Shown piece by piece: positions 1 to 9,094 of a stretch of 64,000 bases of DNA. Position numbers and translations under genes: made by a program. The stretch is from Cupriavidus basilensis OR16. GTDB taxonomy: Bacteria; Pseudomonadota; Gammaproteobacteria; Burkholderiales; Burkholderiaceae. The notes under the pieces were generated by a model. That model did no database searches. It was given only the letters and a program-made list of their open reading frames with translations, and was not told the DNA's origin. The DNA lies in the NCBI RefSeq assembly GCF_000243095.1, contig NZ_AHJE01000010.1:30891-94890 (forward strand), read 5' to 3'. Each line of letters opens with the position of its first letter. Positions within the stretch are counted from its first letter, which is position 1.

Positions 1-21
1 CCCTGCCCTGCCCACGCGGCC

Positions 22-1071
22 TCAGAACAGATGCCGGATGCCTGCCATCAGACCGCGCGGATCGGAAACGCCGGTCTTGCTGACCTGGTTGGGAATATTG
101 GAGAACGTATAGTTGGCCAGGTTCGTATTCCAGATCTTGCTGGCATTGGCGTATAGCGTCGTCCGTTTCGAGGCGAAGTACTGGTAACCAAAAGACAGTT
201 GATCGCCGCGATTTCCCGTGCCCGTTGTCCATTGAGTACCATAGGCAAGCAATACCATGCCGTTTGCACCAACCGGTACCGTCATGCCCACGTGCCACCC
301 ACGATCCCTGAGTTCCGCCTGGGCCGGCCTGTAGAGAATTGCCTGGCGTACATTGGCGTAGAGCCTGACCAGCGTGAAATCATAGCTGGCTCCGATCGCG
401 CGCTCATCACGGTCCATTCCGTCGACCGCGCCGATACTGCTGGTCCGTTCGTAGGCCAGGCCCAGCCATAACGGCCCACGGCCATAGGTCAGTCCCAGTG
501 CTTTGATCCGATCGGCATCCCGTGGCGCGGTGGCGCGTTCCGAGCCGAAGGAATAGAGCAAGGAGGCCTGCAAGCCGCCATAATCGGCGCTTTCGACGCG
601 GATTGAATTATCGGCCCGAGCAGTCAGGCTGCTGCCCGCGGGGCCGCCATTTTGCAAGCGCCCCAGCGGGCCATACGGGGAAAAGCCAAATGCGGATGCC
701 GCCCCTTCGATATAGTAGATCGGCGTATTTTGACGTCCGAATGTCAGCGCCCCCCACTTGAGGCTGCTCAGGCCAGCCCAGGACTGGCGCCCGAACAGGC
801 GCCCGCCTTGTTGCAGGGTGCCGGTGTCAACCGCCAGGCCTGCCTCTAGCGCAAACACCGCAGCCAGATCATTGCCCAGTTCTTCCTTGCCCCTCAGGCC
901 CCAGCGGGACTGATACAGCCCCCCGTCCTCCAGGCGCGCTACATTAGTGCTGCCGCTCTTCACGTATTCCACGTAGGTATCCACGACACCATAAAGAGTC
1001 ACACCGCTCTCAGCGTTTGCCAGCGCGGGGCCTATCAATGCGACCGCAACCAATGCTCGTGCCTTCCTCAT
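22..1071 (-). CDS. Gram-negative porin (Burkholderiales OmpC/Omp32-like)
   Basis: A 349-residue outer-membrane porin for passive uptake of small, usually anionic solutes. Residues 1-20 form a signal peptide ending ALANA, followed by the typical mature start SGVTLYGVVDTYVEY. The protein then shows alternating beta-strand character, the GRQSWAGLSS and FGRQNTPIYY segments of the family, and ends RHLF, the C-terminal aromatic needed for BAM-dependent assembly. Length is normal for trimeric 16-strand porins of Burkholderiales. The ATG is preceded by a strong GGAGGAG ribosome-binding site. It is transcribed away from the GntR gene. Family certain; substrate unknown. Confidence 0.93.
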   Translation of the reverse strand: MRKARALVAVALIGPALANAESGVTLYGVVDTYVEYVKSGSTNVARLEDGGLYQSRWGLRGKEELGNDLAAVFALEAGLAVDTGTLQQGGRLFGRQSWAGLSSLKWGALTFGRQNTPIYYIEGAASAFGFSPYGPLGRLQNGGPAGSSLTARADNSIRVESADYGGLQASLLYSFGSERATAPRDADRIKALGLTYGRGPLWLGLAYERTSSIGAVDGMDRDERAIGASYDFTLVRLYANVRQAILYRPAQAELRDRGWHVGMTVPVGANGMVLLAYGTQWTTGTGNRGDQLSFGYQYFASKRTTLYANASKIWNTNLANYTFSNIPNQVSKTGVSDPRGLMAGIRHLF

Positions 1072-1436
1072 CCCATTCTCCTCCGGCTTAATGCTTATGT
1101 TGTTAAGGTTCTGCTTAGCCGCCTTGTTTATCTTCGCGCCACGTAGTTATCGTTTGACTGGTGCGCGGATCGGCAGAAGGGAGATTAAGGCGCGACAGGC
1201 TTTTCCACCTATCCCAATCGTCGCGCGGCTTGCGGTTACGTCCAGAAAGACCGGGCCATTTGCCAGGGAAGCCAGAAATGCGTGCGCCGCACCACTGTCG
1301 TGCGCCTGCACCCGCCAGCGGCAAACACCGCGCCCAACTGGTGCGCGCCCGCTCCATGCCGACCCTGTATTGCGTACAAAACCTGCACATCACGCTTGTA
1401 TATCAGCCTGGCATACCTCTTGCGACTGAGCCTGGC
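1072..1436. other. Divergent intergenic region between porin and GntR gene
   Basis: No gene is supported here. Near the GntR start there are two TTG-T-x-x-AC-like elements, TTGCGTACAAA at 1370-1380 and CTTGTATATC at 1395-1404, which resemble the half-sites of FadR/FCD-type GntR operators. They could serve autoregulation or porin control; this is inference. Confidence 0.4.
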
Positions 1437-2171
1437 ATGACTTTCGCCGCTCCTTCCCTTCCCGCCTTCAGCGATGCCGCCGGCCCCCTGCGCGGCAGCA
1501 CCTCCGCCGAGATTGCCGAGCGCATCACGCAATCGATCCTGGCTCAGCGCCTGGCGCCCGGCACGCGGCTGGGCGAGCAGGCGCTGGCCGGGCTGTTCGG
1601 CGTGAGCCGCACTCTGGTACGCGAAGCCCTGACCCGGCTGGCGGCGCGCGGCATCGTCACGGTGTCGGCCCGGCGCGGCTGGTTTGTGATCGAGCCCTCG
1701 CGCCAGGAAGCCCGGCAGGCGTTTGCGGCCCGGCGCGCGATCGAGCTGGGCCTGCTGCGCTATGCCGCGCCGGTCTCGGCGCACGCCATCGGCCGGCTGC
1801 AGGAGCACGTGGCGCAGGAGCAGCGCGCGCTGAGCGCCGACGACACCGCCCTGCGCAGCTACCTGCTGGGCGACTTCCATGTGTGCCTGGGCGAATGCGT
1901 GGGCAACGTGCTGCTGGCCGATACGCTGCGCGACCTGACGGCGCGCACCACGCTGATTGCCATGCGCTACCAGTCCAGCCACCAGGCCAACGAATCCTGT
2001 GCCGAGCATGGGCTGATCGTGGCCGCGCTGGCCGCGGGCGACACCGAGCGCGCCATTGCATTGATGGACGCGCACCTGCGCCACGTCGAGGCCGGCCTGA
2101 GCGCCGCCACGCCGCCGGCCCCGCCGGATCCGCTGCGCCAGGCATTGAGCCCGCTGGGGCATGCGGCCTGA
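1437..2171 (+). CDS. GntR-family transcriptional regulator, FCD domain
   Basis: A 244-residue DNA-binding regulator. An N-terminal winged helix-turn-helix (about residues 22-85, including LFGVSRTLVREALTRLAARG) is followed by an all-helical FCD ligand-binding domain (about 90-220) with the expected Asp/His metal-site region around YLLGDFHVCLGECVGN and AEHGLIVAALAAGD. The ATG at 1437 is chosen because upstream in-frame sequence does not resemble the family. The adjacent amino-acid ABC operon in the same orientation suggests it controls that uptake system, sensing a carboxylate or amino acid; this assignment comes from context only. Confidence 0.88.
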   Translation: MTFAAPSLPAFSDAAGPLRGSTSAEIAERITQSILAQRLAPGTRLGEQALAGLFGVSRTLVREALTRLAARGIVTVSARRGWFVIEPSRQEARQAFAARRAIELGLLRYAAPVSAHAIGRLQEHVAQEQRALSADDTALRSYLLGDFHVCLGECVGNVLLADTLRDLTARTTLIAMRYQSSHQANESCAEHGLIVAALAAGDTERAIALMDAHLRHVEAGLSAATPPAPPDPLRQALSPLGHAA

Positions 2172-2237
2172 GCTAGCCGCTTCATCGATTTCGATTTTTT
2201 GCATTTCCACCCCAACGACAAGCCAGCAAGGACCCTT

Positions 2238-3020
2238 ATGAAGCTCTCCAAACTCCTCCTCGGCCTGGGTGCCGCCGCCCTCGCCTTCACGATGCAAAGC
2301 GCCGGCGCTGAAGCGCTGGACGACGTGGTCAAGGCCGGCGTGCTCAAGGTCGCGGTGCCGCAGGACTTCCCGCCGTTCGGCTCGGTCAACGCCGAGATGA
2401 AGCCCCAGGGCCTGGACATCGACGTGGCCGCGCTGATCGCCAGCAAAATGGGCGTGAAGCTGGAACTGGTGCCGGTCACCAGCACCAACCGCGTGCCCTA
2501 CCTGCAGACCAGGAAAGTGGACCTGGTGATCTCCAGCATGGGCAAGAACGCCGAGCGTGAGAAGGCCATCGATTTCAGCGAGGCTTACGCACCGTTCTAT
2601 AACGGCGTGTTCGGCCCCGCCGACCAGAAGGTGACCGGCGCCGCCGAGCTGGCCGGCAAGACCATCGGCGTGACGCGCGGCGCGGTGGAGGACCTGGAGC
2701 TGACCAAGATCGCCCCGGCGGCGGCCACCATCAAGCGCTACGAGGACAACAACGGCACCATCAGCGCATTCCTGTCCGGCCAGGTGCAACTGGTGGCGAC
2801 GGGCAACGTCGTGGCAGCGGCCATCCTCGCCAAGAACCCGCCCAAGAAGCCGGAGCCGAAGTTCCTGATCAAGAACTCGCCCTGCTTCATCGGCCTGAAC
2901 AAGGGCGAGCCCAAGCTGCAAGCCAAGGTCAACGCGATCCTGGCGCAAGTGAAGAAGGATGGCGAGCTCAATGCGATCACGATGAAGTGGCTGGGCATGC
3001 CGCTGCCGGCCACGCTTTGA
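2238..3020 (+). CDS. Amino-acid ABC transporter substrate-binding protein, family 3
   Basis: A 260-residue periplasmic binding protein for a polar amino acid or similar solute. The signal peptide covers about residues 1-24, cleaving near SAGAEA. Family-3 features follow: VVKAGVLKVAVPQDFPPFG, the GLDIDVAALIASKMG helix, RKVDLVISSMGKNAEREKAIDFSEAY and a lobe-2 AELAGKTIGVTRGAVEDLEL. It precedes two permease genes and an ATPase gene, giving a complete cassette of the His/Gln type. The specific ligand cannot be read from sequence. Translation starts at ATG 2238, after AGCAAGGAC. Confidence 0.92.
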   Translation: MKLSKLLLGLGAAALAFTMQSAGAEALDDVVKAGVLKVAVPQDFPPFGSVNAEMKPQGLDIDVAALIASKMGVKLELVPVTSTNRVPYLQTRKVDLVISSMGKNAEREKAIDFSEAYAPFYNGVFGPADQKVTGAAELAGKTIGVTRGAVEDLELTKIAPAAATIKRYEDNNGTISAFLSGQVQLVATGNVVAAAILAKNPPKKPEPKFLIKNSPCFIGLNKGEPKLQAKVNAILAQVKKDGELNAITMKWLGMPLPATL

Positions 3021-3166
3021 CGCGTCGATGCTTTGATGCGTTGATGCACTGACGAATCAAGCCACGGGAAGCCGTGCCCGGCGGCCAGCCGCCGCGGCAC
3101 GGCGTACTGCGCCAGCTCCGCGCTCATGAGCGCCCCAAGGCGGGCGCCGCCACCGATCGCTACCGC

Positions 3167-3832
3167 ATGTCCTACCAATTCGATTTCCTCTCGGCCTTCG
3201 ACTACGCCGGCGTGTTCGCGCACGGCATCCAGGTCACGGCTGAGCTCACCGCCGTGGGCGGCGCGCTGGGGGTGATGCTCGGCATCGCCTGCGCCTGGGC
3301 ACGCACCCAGGGCCCGCCCTGGCTGGCGGCCATCGCGGGCGGCTATGTGGAGCTGATCCGCAATACGCCGTTCCTGATCCAGCTGTTCTTTATCTTCTTC
3401 GGCCTGCCCAGCGCGGGCGTGCAACTGGGAGAAATGCAGGCCGCCATCCTGGCCATGGTGATCAACCTTGGCGCATACAGCGCGGAGATTGTCCGCGCGG
3501 GCATTGCGGCCGTGCCGCGCGGCCAGCTCGAAGCCGGCGCCAGCCTGGCGATGTCGCCCTTCCAGGTGTTTCGCCACGTGGTGCTGCGCCCCGCCCTGAA
3601 GAAGATCTGGCCGGCCCTGTCCAGCCAGGTCGTGATCGTCATGCTGGGCTCGGCCGTCTGCTCGCAGATCGCGGTCGAGGACCTGACCTTTGCCGCCAAC
3701 TTCGTCCAGGGCCGGAATTTCCGGGCCTTCGAGGTCTACCTGCTGACCACCGGCATCTACCTGCTGCTCGCCATCGGCCTGCGCCAGGTGCTGCGCGGCA
3801 TCGGCGGCAAGTTGTTCCGGAGGGCGTCATGA
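3167..3832 (+). CDS. Amino-acid ABC transporter permease 1 (HisM/GlnP type)
   Basis: A 221-residue inner-membrane permease with about five transmembrane segments. The conserved N-terminal GIQVTAELTAVGGALGVMLGI block, YVELIRNTPFLIQLFFIFFGLP, and the EAA loop (EAGASLAMSPFQVFRHVVL, about residues 124-142) that docks to the ATPase are all present. Its stop overlaps the next permease start by 4 bases (ATGA), indicating translational coupling. It partners the binding protein upstream and the ATPase at 4474-5202. Confidence 0.92.
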   Translation: MSYQFDFLSAFDYAGVFAHGIQVTAELTAVGGALGVMLGIACAWARTQGPPWLAAIAGGYVELIRNTPFLIQLFFIFFGLPSAGVQLGEMQAAILAMVINLGAYSAEIVRAGIAAVPRGQLEAGASLAMSPFQVFRHVVLRPALKKIWPALSSQVVIVMLGSAVCSQIAVEDLTFAANFVQGRNFRAFEVYLLTTGIYLLLAIGLRQVLRGIGGKLFRRAS

Positions 3833-4493
3833 CCGATTTTTCAAACTGGGACATCCTGCGCAACCTGCTGATGGCGGTGCGCTGGACCGTAGTGCTGTCG
3901 CTGGTGGCCTTTGCCGGCGGCGCCGTCATCGGGCTGCTGGTGCTGCTGATGCGCATCAGCCGCCGGGCACCGGCGCGCCGCGCCGCCTGGGCCTTTATCG
4001 AAGTGTTCCAGGGCACGCCGCTGCTGATGCAGCTGTTCCTGGCCTTCTTCGGCCTGGCGCTGTTCGGCGTGGAGATCCCGGCCTGGCTGGCCGCCGGCCT
4101 GGCGTTGTCGCTGTGGTCCGGCGCCTACCTGGCGGAGATCTGGCGCGGCTGCGTGGAGGCCATGAGGCCATCCCCAAGGGCCAGTGGGAGGCCGCCGGCT
4201 GCCTCTCGCTGGGGCACCTGCAGCAGATGCGCTACGTGATCCTGCCGCAGGCGCTGCGCATCGCCGTCGCGCCCACGGTGGGGTTCGTGGTGCAGATCAT
4301 CAAGGGCACGGCGCTGGCGTCCATCATCGGCTTTGTCGAGCTGTCCAAGGCCGGCACGGTGATCACCAACGCCACCTTCAGTCCCTTCACCGTCTACGCG
4401 TTGGTCGCGCTGATCTACTTTGCGCTGTGCTGGCCGCTATCCCGCTACAGCCGTCACCTGGAAAGGAAGCTCAATGTCGCTCATCGCCATTGA
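3829..4493 (+). pseudogene. Amino-acid ABC transporter permease 2, frameshifted
   Basis: The second permease of the cassette. The first frame carries MTDFSNWDILRNLLMAVRWT through LAEIWRGCVEA; the rest (IPKGQWEAAGCLSLGHLQQM, the EAA loop, to the C-terminus) continues in another frame. The break is an exact 8-bp tandem duplication of GAGGCCAT at 4156-4171. Removing one copy joins the frames into a normal 218-residue protein. As written the product stops at 4239 without its EAA loop, which should inactivate the transporter. The 3' end overlaps the ATPase gene by 20 bases. It could be a real mutation, a reversible slippage site or a sequencing error. Confidence 0.88.
4156..4171. repeat. 8-bp tandem duplication GAGGCCAT x2
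   Basis: GAGGCCATGAGGCCAT is a perfect two-copy repeat inside the permease gene. The family-consistent reading VEAIPKGQWEA requires only one copy. Confidence 0.95.
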
Positions 4494-5202
4494 AAACGTA
4501 AAGAAGCGCTTCGGCGCCAACGAAGTGCTCAAAGGCATCGACCTGAAGGTCGAGGCCGGCGAGGTCATTGCCATCATCGGCAAGAGCGGCTCCGGCAAGA
4601 GCACCTTGCTGCGCTGTATCAACGGCCTGGAGAGCATCGACGAAGGCAATATCACCGTGGCAGGCGCCAAGCTCGGCGACAGCGAGCTGGAGCTGCGCGC
4701 GCTGCGGCGCAAGGTCGGCATGATCTTCCAGCAGTTCAACCTGTTCCCGCACCTGAGCGCGGGGCGCAACGTGATGCTGGCACCCACCGTGGCGGGCGGC
4801 GTCAGCGAGTCGGACGCCATGACCCGCGCGCGCGAGTGCCTGGCCAAGGTGGCGCTGGGGGAGAAATTCGACAGCTATCCCGAGCAGCTGTCCGGCGGGC
4901 AACAGCAGCGGGTTGCGATTGCGCGCGCGCTGGCCATGCAGCCACGGGCGCTGCTATGCGACGAGATTACCTCCGCGCTGGACCCGGAGCTGGTGATGGA
5001 GGTGCTTAACGTGGTGCGCCAGTTGGCCGGCGAGGGCATGACGCTGCTGATGGTGACGCACGAGATGCGCTTCGCGCGCGAGGTGTGCAATCGGGTGGTG
5101 TTCATGCATCAGGGGCGCGTGCATGAGATCGGGCCGCCGGAGCAGTTGTTCAGCCATCCGGCTACGCCGGAGTTGCAGCAGTTCCTGGGGATGGCGGCCT
5201 GA
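4474..5202 (+). CDS. Amino-acid ABC transporter ATP-binding protein (GlnQ/HisP type)
   Basis: A 242-residue ATPase that powers the transporter. Walker [10 protein letters not shown] (about residues 33-41), Q-loop [12 protein letters not shown], signature LSGGQQQR, Walker [16 protein letters not shown] and H-loop VTHEMRFA are all intact. The ATG at 4474 is preferred over upstream starts because it begins the canonical [14 protein letters not shown] and is preceded by GGAAAGGAAGC. The gene overlaps the broken permease. Length is normal for the PAAT subfamily. Confidence 0.95.
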   Translation: MSLIAIENVKKRFGANEVLKGIDLKVEAGEVIAIIGKSGSGKSTLLRCINGLESIDEGNITVAGAKLGDSELELRALRRKVGMIFQQFNLFPHLSAGRNVMLAPTVAGGVSESDAMTRARECLAKVALGEKFDSYPEQLSGGQQQRVAIARALAMQPRALLCDEITSALDPELVMEVLNVVRQLAGEGMTLLMVTHEMRFAREVCNRVVFMHQGRVHEIGPPEQLFSHPATPELQQFLGMAA

Positions 5203-5208
5203 GGGACT

Positions 5209-5255
5209 GCCTGCCCCCTCTGCCGCACGCGGGAGAGGGGGCAGAGGGGGCAGGC
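5209..5255. terminator. Strong inverted repeat between convergent genes
   Basis: Perfect 16-bp arms (5209-5224 and 5240-5255) with a 15-base loop lie between the stop of the ABC ATPase and the stop of the minus-strand CheV gene. There is no long T-run, but position and stem strength fit a bidirectional terminator. Confidence 0.65.
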
Positions 5256-5257
5256 CA

Positions 5258-6220
5258 TTACCTCGCCAACACGCCCCGGATCGTATCCGCCAGGTCCTTC
5301 GCCAGGAACTTCGACACATAAGCGTCGGCCCCCACCTTGCGCACGTGGTCCTCACTGGCTGTTCCGGACAGCGAGGAGTGGATCACCACCGGGATCGACT
5401 TGAAGCGCGCATCCGCCTTGATCTTTCGGGTTAGCGTGAAGCCGTCCATCTCGGGCATTTCCAGGTCGGTCAGCACCAGCGCGATCTCGTCCTGCACGGT
5501 GCGGCCGTTGGCGGCAGCGTGATCAGCGATCTCACTCAGTTGCTGCCAGGCTTCCTGGCCGGTCTTGGTCATCAGCACCGGCACACCCATGGCCTTGAGG
5601 CCTTGCTCGATCAGGCTGCGGGCAAAAGCGGAATCGTCGGCGGCCAGGATCCTGGTGCCCGGGGGCAACTTCAGTTGCGGCCCGACCGTCTTGGGGTCCA
5701 CGTCCGGCTGGCGGGTCGGCAGCACGTCGCGCAGGATCTGCTCCACGTCCAGCACCTGAACCAGGCGCGGGTTCGCGGGATCGGCCTCGTTATGGAGCTT
5801 GGCAATGCTGGTCACCATGTCGCCCCTGACACTGGTCTCGGCCGAGACCACCTGGTTCCACTCCAGGCGCACGATTTCTTCCACGGCTTCCACGGCAAAG
5901 CCCTGCGTGGAGCGCGCATATTCGGTCACCAGCAGGATGTTGAGGCCGGTGCGCGGCGTGCATCCCACCATCTTGGGCAGGTCGATCACCGGAATCACCT
6001 GGCCGCGAATATCGGCCATGCCAAGCATGGCCGGGCCGCCGCCGACCACCGTAGTGACCTGGGGCATGACCAGGATTTCGCGGACCTTGAAGACATTGAT
6101 GCCGAACATTTCGCTCTGCGCGGACTGGTCCGACTCGCCCAGGCGGAACAACAGCAACTCGAACTGGTTGTTGTTGGTCAGGTTGGTCCGTTCGTCGATG
6201 TCTCTCATCGAGCTGCTCAT
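5258..6220 (-). CDS. cheV: Chemotaxis coupling protein CheV (CheW domain plus receiver)
   Basis: A 320-residue cytoplasmic protein that couples chemoreceptors to CheA and is itself a phosphoacceptor. A CheW-like domain occupies about residues 18-165 (FGINVFKVREIL, ADIRGQVIPVIDLPKMVG, LLVTEY). A receiver domain spans about 190-318, with acidic D195/D196, phosphoacceptor D252 in LVLTDLEMPEMDG, and the late Lys in YVSKF. The ATG at 6220 follows AAGGAAGCGT. The gene is alone, outside any flagellar cluster, but has a sigma-28-type promoter about 140 bases upstream, fitting flagellar-class control. Confidence 0.93.
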   Translation of the reverse strand: MSSSMRDIDERTNLTNNNQFELLLFRLGESDQSAQSEMFGINVFKVREILVMPQVTTVVGGGPAMLGMADIRGQVIPVIDLPKMVGCTPRTGLNILLVTEYARSTQGFAVEAVEEIVRLEWNQVVSAETSVRGDMVTSIAKLHNEADPANPRLVQVLDVEQILRDVLPTRQPDVDPKTVGPQLKLPPGTRILAADDSAFARSLIEQGLKAMGVPVLMTKTGQEAWQQLSEIADHAAANGRTVQDEIALVLTDLEMPEMDGFTLTRKIKADARFKSIPVVIHSSLSGTASEDHVRKVGADAYVSKFLAKDLADTIRGVLAR

Positions 6221-6299
6221 ACGCTTCCTTTGTCCCGCCTGGCGCGGGCTCGCCGCGCGGTGTTAATCGATTTCCCCCGGGCCCGGCAGCGCTGCGTGG

Positions 6300-6323
6300 C
6301 TCCAGCGGCGCTTGGCGCTGGAG
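6300..6323. other. Hairpin in the cheV 5' leader
   Basis: CTCCAGCG-(8)-CGCTGGAG forms a perfect 8-bp stem in the leader between the sigma-28-type promoter and the cheV start. It may affect mRNA stability; no function is demonstrated. Confidence 0.5.
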
Positions 6324-6355
6324 CGGCGCGGTGCAATGACGGGCCACTGCTCCGG

Positions 6356-6382
6356 CTAACGGCCATTCCCCGGGGAAATTTA
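6356..6382 (-). promoter_or_regulatory. Sigma-28 (FliA)-type promoter of cheV
   Basis: Read on the minus strand this is TAAA, 15 bases, then GCCGTTAG, against the FliA consensus TAAA-N15-GCCGATAA. Spacing is exact and six of eight -10 bases match. The spacer contains the palindrome TTCCCCGGGGAA. It points at the CheV gene, whose product belongs to the FliA regulon in other bacteria. Confidence 0.72.
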
Positions 6383-6487
6383 GTGGCAAAACGGCAAAGG
6401 ACGGGCGATTCGGCGCCGCACCCCACTAAAGTGCGCAATGAGACAGGCCGGCGGTGCAGCGCGCCCAGGGGACCAGGCCTGCTCAGG

Positions 6488-8080
6488 TCAGGTCAGCTTG
6501 TGCCAGCTACGGCCATCGCGCGCCAGCAGCCCATCGGCGCCCCGGGGCCCGTCGCTGCCCGCCCTGTAGCCCTCCACCTTGGCGCCCTGCACCCCCTCGC
6601 CGGCTTCGCGCCAGGCATCCAGGAAGGGCTGCACCGCGCGCCAGCCGTTCTCGATATTGTCGGCACGCTGGAACAGCGTCTGGTCGCCCATCAGGCAGTC
6701 GTAGAGCAACGTCTCGTAGCCGGTGGATGGCCGCATCTGGAAGAAGCTGGCATAGGCGAAGCCCATCTGCACATTGTCGATCTCCACCGCCGGGCCGGGG
6801 CGCTTGGCCTGGAAATCGAACCACATGCCCTCGTCGGGCTGGATCTGGATGATCAGGTAGTTAGGCTTGAGCCGGTCCACCTGGGTATCGCGGAACAGCG
6901 ACGATGGCGCCGGCTTGAAGCAGATCGCGATCTCGGTGTCGCGCACGCCCATGCGCTTGCCGGTGCGCAGGTAGAACGGCACGCCGTCCCAGCGCCAGTT
7001 GTCCACCATCACCTTGATGGCGACATAGGTCTCGGTACGGCTCGCGCGCGCCACGTTGGGCTCGCTGCGATAGCCGGGCACCGTCTGCCCGGCCAGCGTG
7101 CCGGCCCGGTACTGCCCGCGCACGGAATTGGCCAGCGCTTGCTTGCGCGTCTGCGGCCGGATCGCGCCAATGACCTTGGCCTTCTCCGCGCGCACGGCAT
7201 CGGCGCCGAACGCGGCCGGCGGCTCCATGGCCACCAGCGCCAGCAGTTGGAACAGGTGGTTGGGCACCATGTCGCGCAGCGCGCCGGTGCGCTCGTAGAA
7301 ATCACCGCGCTGCTCCACGCCCACCGTCTCCGCGGCGGTGATCTGCACGTGGTCCACGTAATGGTTGTTCCAGAACGCCTCGAACAGGCCATTGGCAAAG
7401 CGGCTGACCAGGATGTTCTGCACCGTCTCCTTGCCGAGGAAGTGGTCGATGCGGTAGACCTGTTGCTCGCGCATGGCGCGCAGCACGCGCGCGTTGAGCG
7501 CCTGTGCCGATTTGAGGTCGGCGCCGAAAGGCTTCTCGATCACCACGCGGCGAAACGCGCCCGGCGTTTCATTCAGCAGGCCGGCCGCGGCAAGGCGGTC
7601 GACCACCTCGCCAAAGAAGCGCGGCGAGGTGGCGAGATAGAACACCGCATTGCTGGTGCCGGAGGCCTTGATGCGGGCTGCGATCGCGGCGTAGGTCTGC
7701 TCATCGAGAAAATCGCCCTGCATATAGGCGATGCGCCGCGCCAGGGAGCGCCAGATCTTCGGATCGAACGTCTTGGCCTTGGGTTTTCCCTTGCCACCTG
7801 CCGCCCCGCCCTCGCTGCCCGGGCGGGCTCGCGCGCGGATGCCCTGCGCGAGCCGCTCGCGAAACGCAGCGTCGGTCATCGGGTTGTGATCGACGCCGAC
7901 CAGAGCAAGGCCGTCGCCCAGCAAGCCGTCGCGCCGCAGGTTGTATAGCGCGGGCACCAGCAGCCGCCGCGCCAGGTCGCCATGCGCGCCGAACAGGAAC
8001 ACCGAGGCAGGCGGCGGCTTGGCGATCGCGGCCATGGCGGCCGTGGCGCCCGTGGCGGCCCGGCCCTGGCGGGCCGCCAT
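6488..8080 (-). CDS. zwf: Glucose-6-phosphate 1-dehydrogenase
   Basis: A 530-residue enzyme oxidising glucose-6-phosphate to 6-phosphogluconolactone with NADP+ or NAD+, the first step of the oxidative pentose-phosphate and Entner-Doudoroff routes. The N-terminal nucleotide fold has FLFGAHGDLARRLL (variant GxxGDLA). The active-site peptide RIDHFLGKE, with its catalytic His and substrate Lys, lies at about residues 210-218, and EKPFG is present at about 172. The ATG at 8080 overlaps the gnd stop (TAATG), supporting translational coupling; a second Met 15 codons on is possible. A Lys/Gly-rich insertion near residue 90-100 is unusual. Transcribed with gnd. Confidence 0.96.
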   Translation of the reverse strand: MAARQGRAATGATAAMAAIAKPPPASVFLFGAHGDLARRLLVPALYNLRRDGLLGDGLALVGVDHNPMTDAAFRERLAQGIRARARPGSEGGAAGGKGKPKAKTFDPKIWRSLARRIAYMQGDFLDEQTYAAIAARIKASGTSNAVFYLATSPRFFGEVVDRLAAAGLLNETPGAFRRVVIEKPFGADLKSAQALNARVLRAMREQQVYRIDHFLGKETVQNILVSRFANGLFEAFWNNHYVDHVQITAAETVGVEQRGDFYERTGALRDMVPNHLFQLLALVAMEPPAAFGADAVRAEKAKVIGAIRPQTRKQALANSVRGQYRAGTLAGQTVPGYRSEPNVARASRTETYVAIKVMVDNWRWDGVPFYLRTGKRMGVRDTEIAICFKPAPSSLFRDTQVDRLKPNYLIIQIQPDEGMWFDFQAKRPGPAVEIDNVQMGFAYASFFQMRPSTGYETLLYDCLMGDQTLFQRADNIENGWRAVQPFLDAWREAGEGVQGAKVEGYRAGSDGPRGADGLLARDGRSWHKLT

Positions 8081-9072
8081 TACCTGGGCTCCCCGCCGCC
8101 GTGCTCTTCCACATGCCCGCCAAAGCCAAAGCGCATGGCCGAGAGCAGCCGCTCGCCATAGGTATGGTCCTGCCGCGAGCGAAACCGCGCAAACAATGCG
8201 CTGGCCAGCACCGGCACCGGCACTGCCTGCTCGACAGCCGCGTCGATCGTCCAGCGCCCCTCCCCGCTGTCAGCGACTTCCCCGGAGAAGCGCGAGAGCT
8301 TGACGTCGCTGGCAAGCGCCTGCGCGGTGAGATCGAGCAGCCACGAGGACACCACGCTGCCGCGCCGCCACACCTCGGCAACGTCGGCCAGGTCGAGCTG
8401 GAAGCGCTCGGCCTCCGGCAGGCTTTCCGAGGCCTTGGTCTTGAGGATATCGAAGCCCTCGGCATAGGCCTGCATCAGGCCATACTCGATGCCGTTGTGG
8501 ACCATCTTCACAAAGTGGCCCGCGCCCGCCGGCCCGGCGTGGATGTAGCCGCGCTCGGCACGGTCGTGCGCCGGGTTGCGCCCCGGCGTGCGCGGGATGT
8601 CGCCATAGCCCGGCGCAAGCGTATCGAACAGCGGATCGAGCCGGCTGACGACCTCCTCCTTGCCGCCGATCATCAGGCAATAGCCACGCTCCAGGCCCCA
8701 GACTCCGCCCGAGGTGCCCACGTCCACATAGTGCAGCTGGCGCGCCGCCAGTTCGCCAGCGCGCCGGATATCGTCCTTGTAGAAAGTGTTGCCGCCGTCG
8801 ATGATGACGTCGCCGGGCTCGAGCAGGTCCGCCAGCGCGGCAATCATCTGCTCGGTAGCGTCGCCTGCCGGCAACATGACCCAGATCGCGCGCGGGGCGG
8901 CCAGTTCGCCAACCAGCGCCTCGATGCTGGTGACGCCGACGGCACCGTCCGCCGCCAGGGCCTGCACCTTGTCGGCGCTGCGGTTGTACACCACCACCTC
9001 GTGCCGCGCGCGCAGCAGCCGCCTTGCGATGTTCGCGCCCATGCGCCCGAGCCCTATGATTCCGAGTTGCAT
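8080..9072 (-). CDS. gnd: 6-phosphogluconate dehydrogenase, decarboxylating (short GndA type)
   Basis: A 330-residue enzyme converting 6-phosphogluconate to ribulose-5-phosphate, CO2 and NAD(P)H. Residues 1-12 give the Rossmann signature [43 protein letters not shown] and [13 protein letters not shown] (catalytic Lys) follow. Length fits the short YqeC-like class rather than the 470-residue form. The start at 9072 is set by the family N-terminus and by a GAGAGGA ribosome-binding site; the frame stays open further upstream through a short tandem repeat that is not part of the protein family. Coupled to zwf by a TAATG overlap. Confidence 0.94.
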   Translation of the reverse strand: MQLGIIGLGRMGANIARRLLRARHEVVVYNRSADKVQALAADGAVGVTSIEALVGELAAPRAIWVMLPAGDATEQMIAALADLLEPGDVIIDGGNTFYKDDIRRAGELAARQLHYVDVGTSGGVWGLERGYCLMIGGKEEVVSRLDPLFDTLAPGYGDIPRTPGRNPAHDRAERGYIHAGPAGAGHFVKMVHNGIEYGLMQAYAEGFDILKTKASESLPEAERFQLDLADVAEVWRRGSVVSSWLLDLTAQALASDVKLSRFSGEVADSGEGRWTIDAAVEQAVPVPVLASALFARFRSRQDHTYGERLLSAMRFGFGGHVEEHGGGEPR

Positions 9073-9094
9073 ATCCGGTCCTCTCACTGAGTCA

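Noticed and set aside
1236..2948. Very long minus-strand open frame opposite the GntR and binding-protein genes
   Set aside because: It is antisense to two well-identified genes, is rich in Gln/His/Gly/Arg, shows no domain, and arises from GC-biased third positions.
5519..7948. 809-codon plus-strand open frame opposite cheV and zwf
   Set aside because: Composition (His, Leu, Arg, Gln rich) is typical of antisense shadows; both minus-strand genes have clear catalytic motifs.
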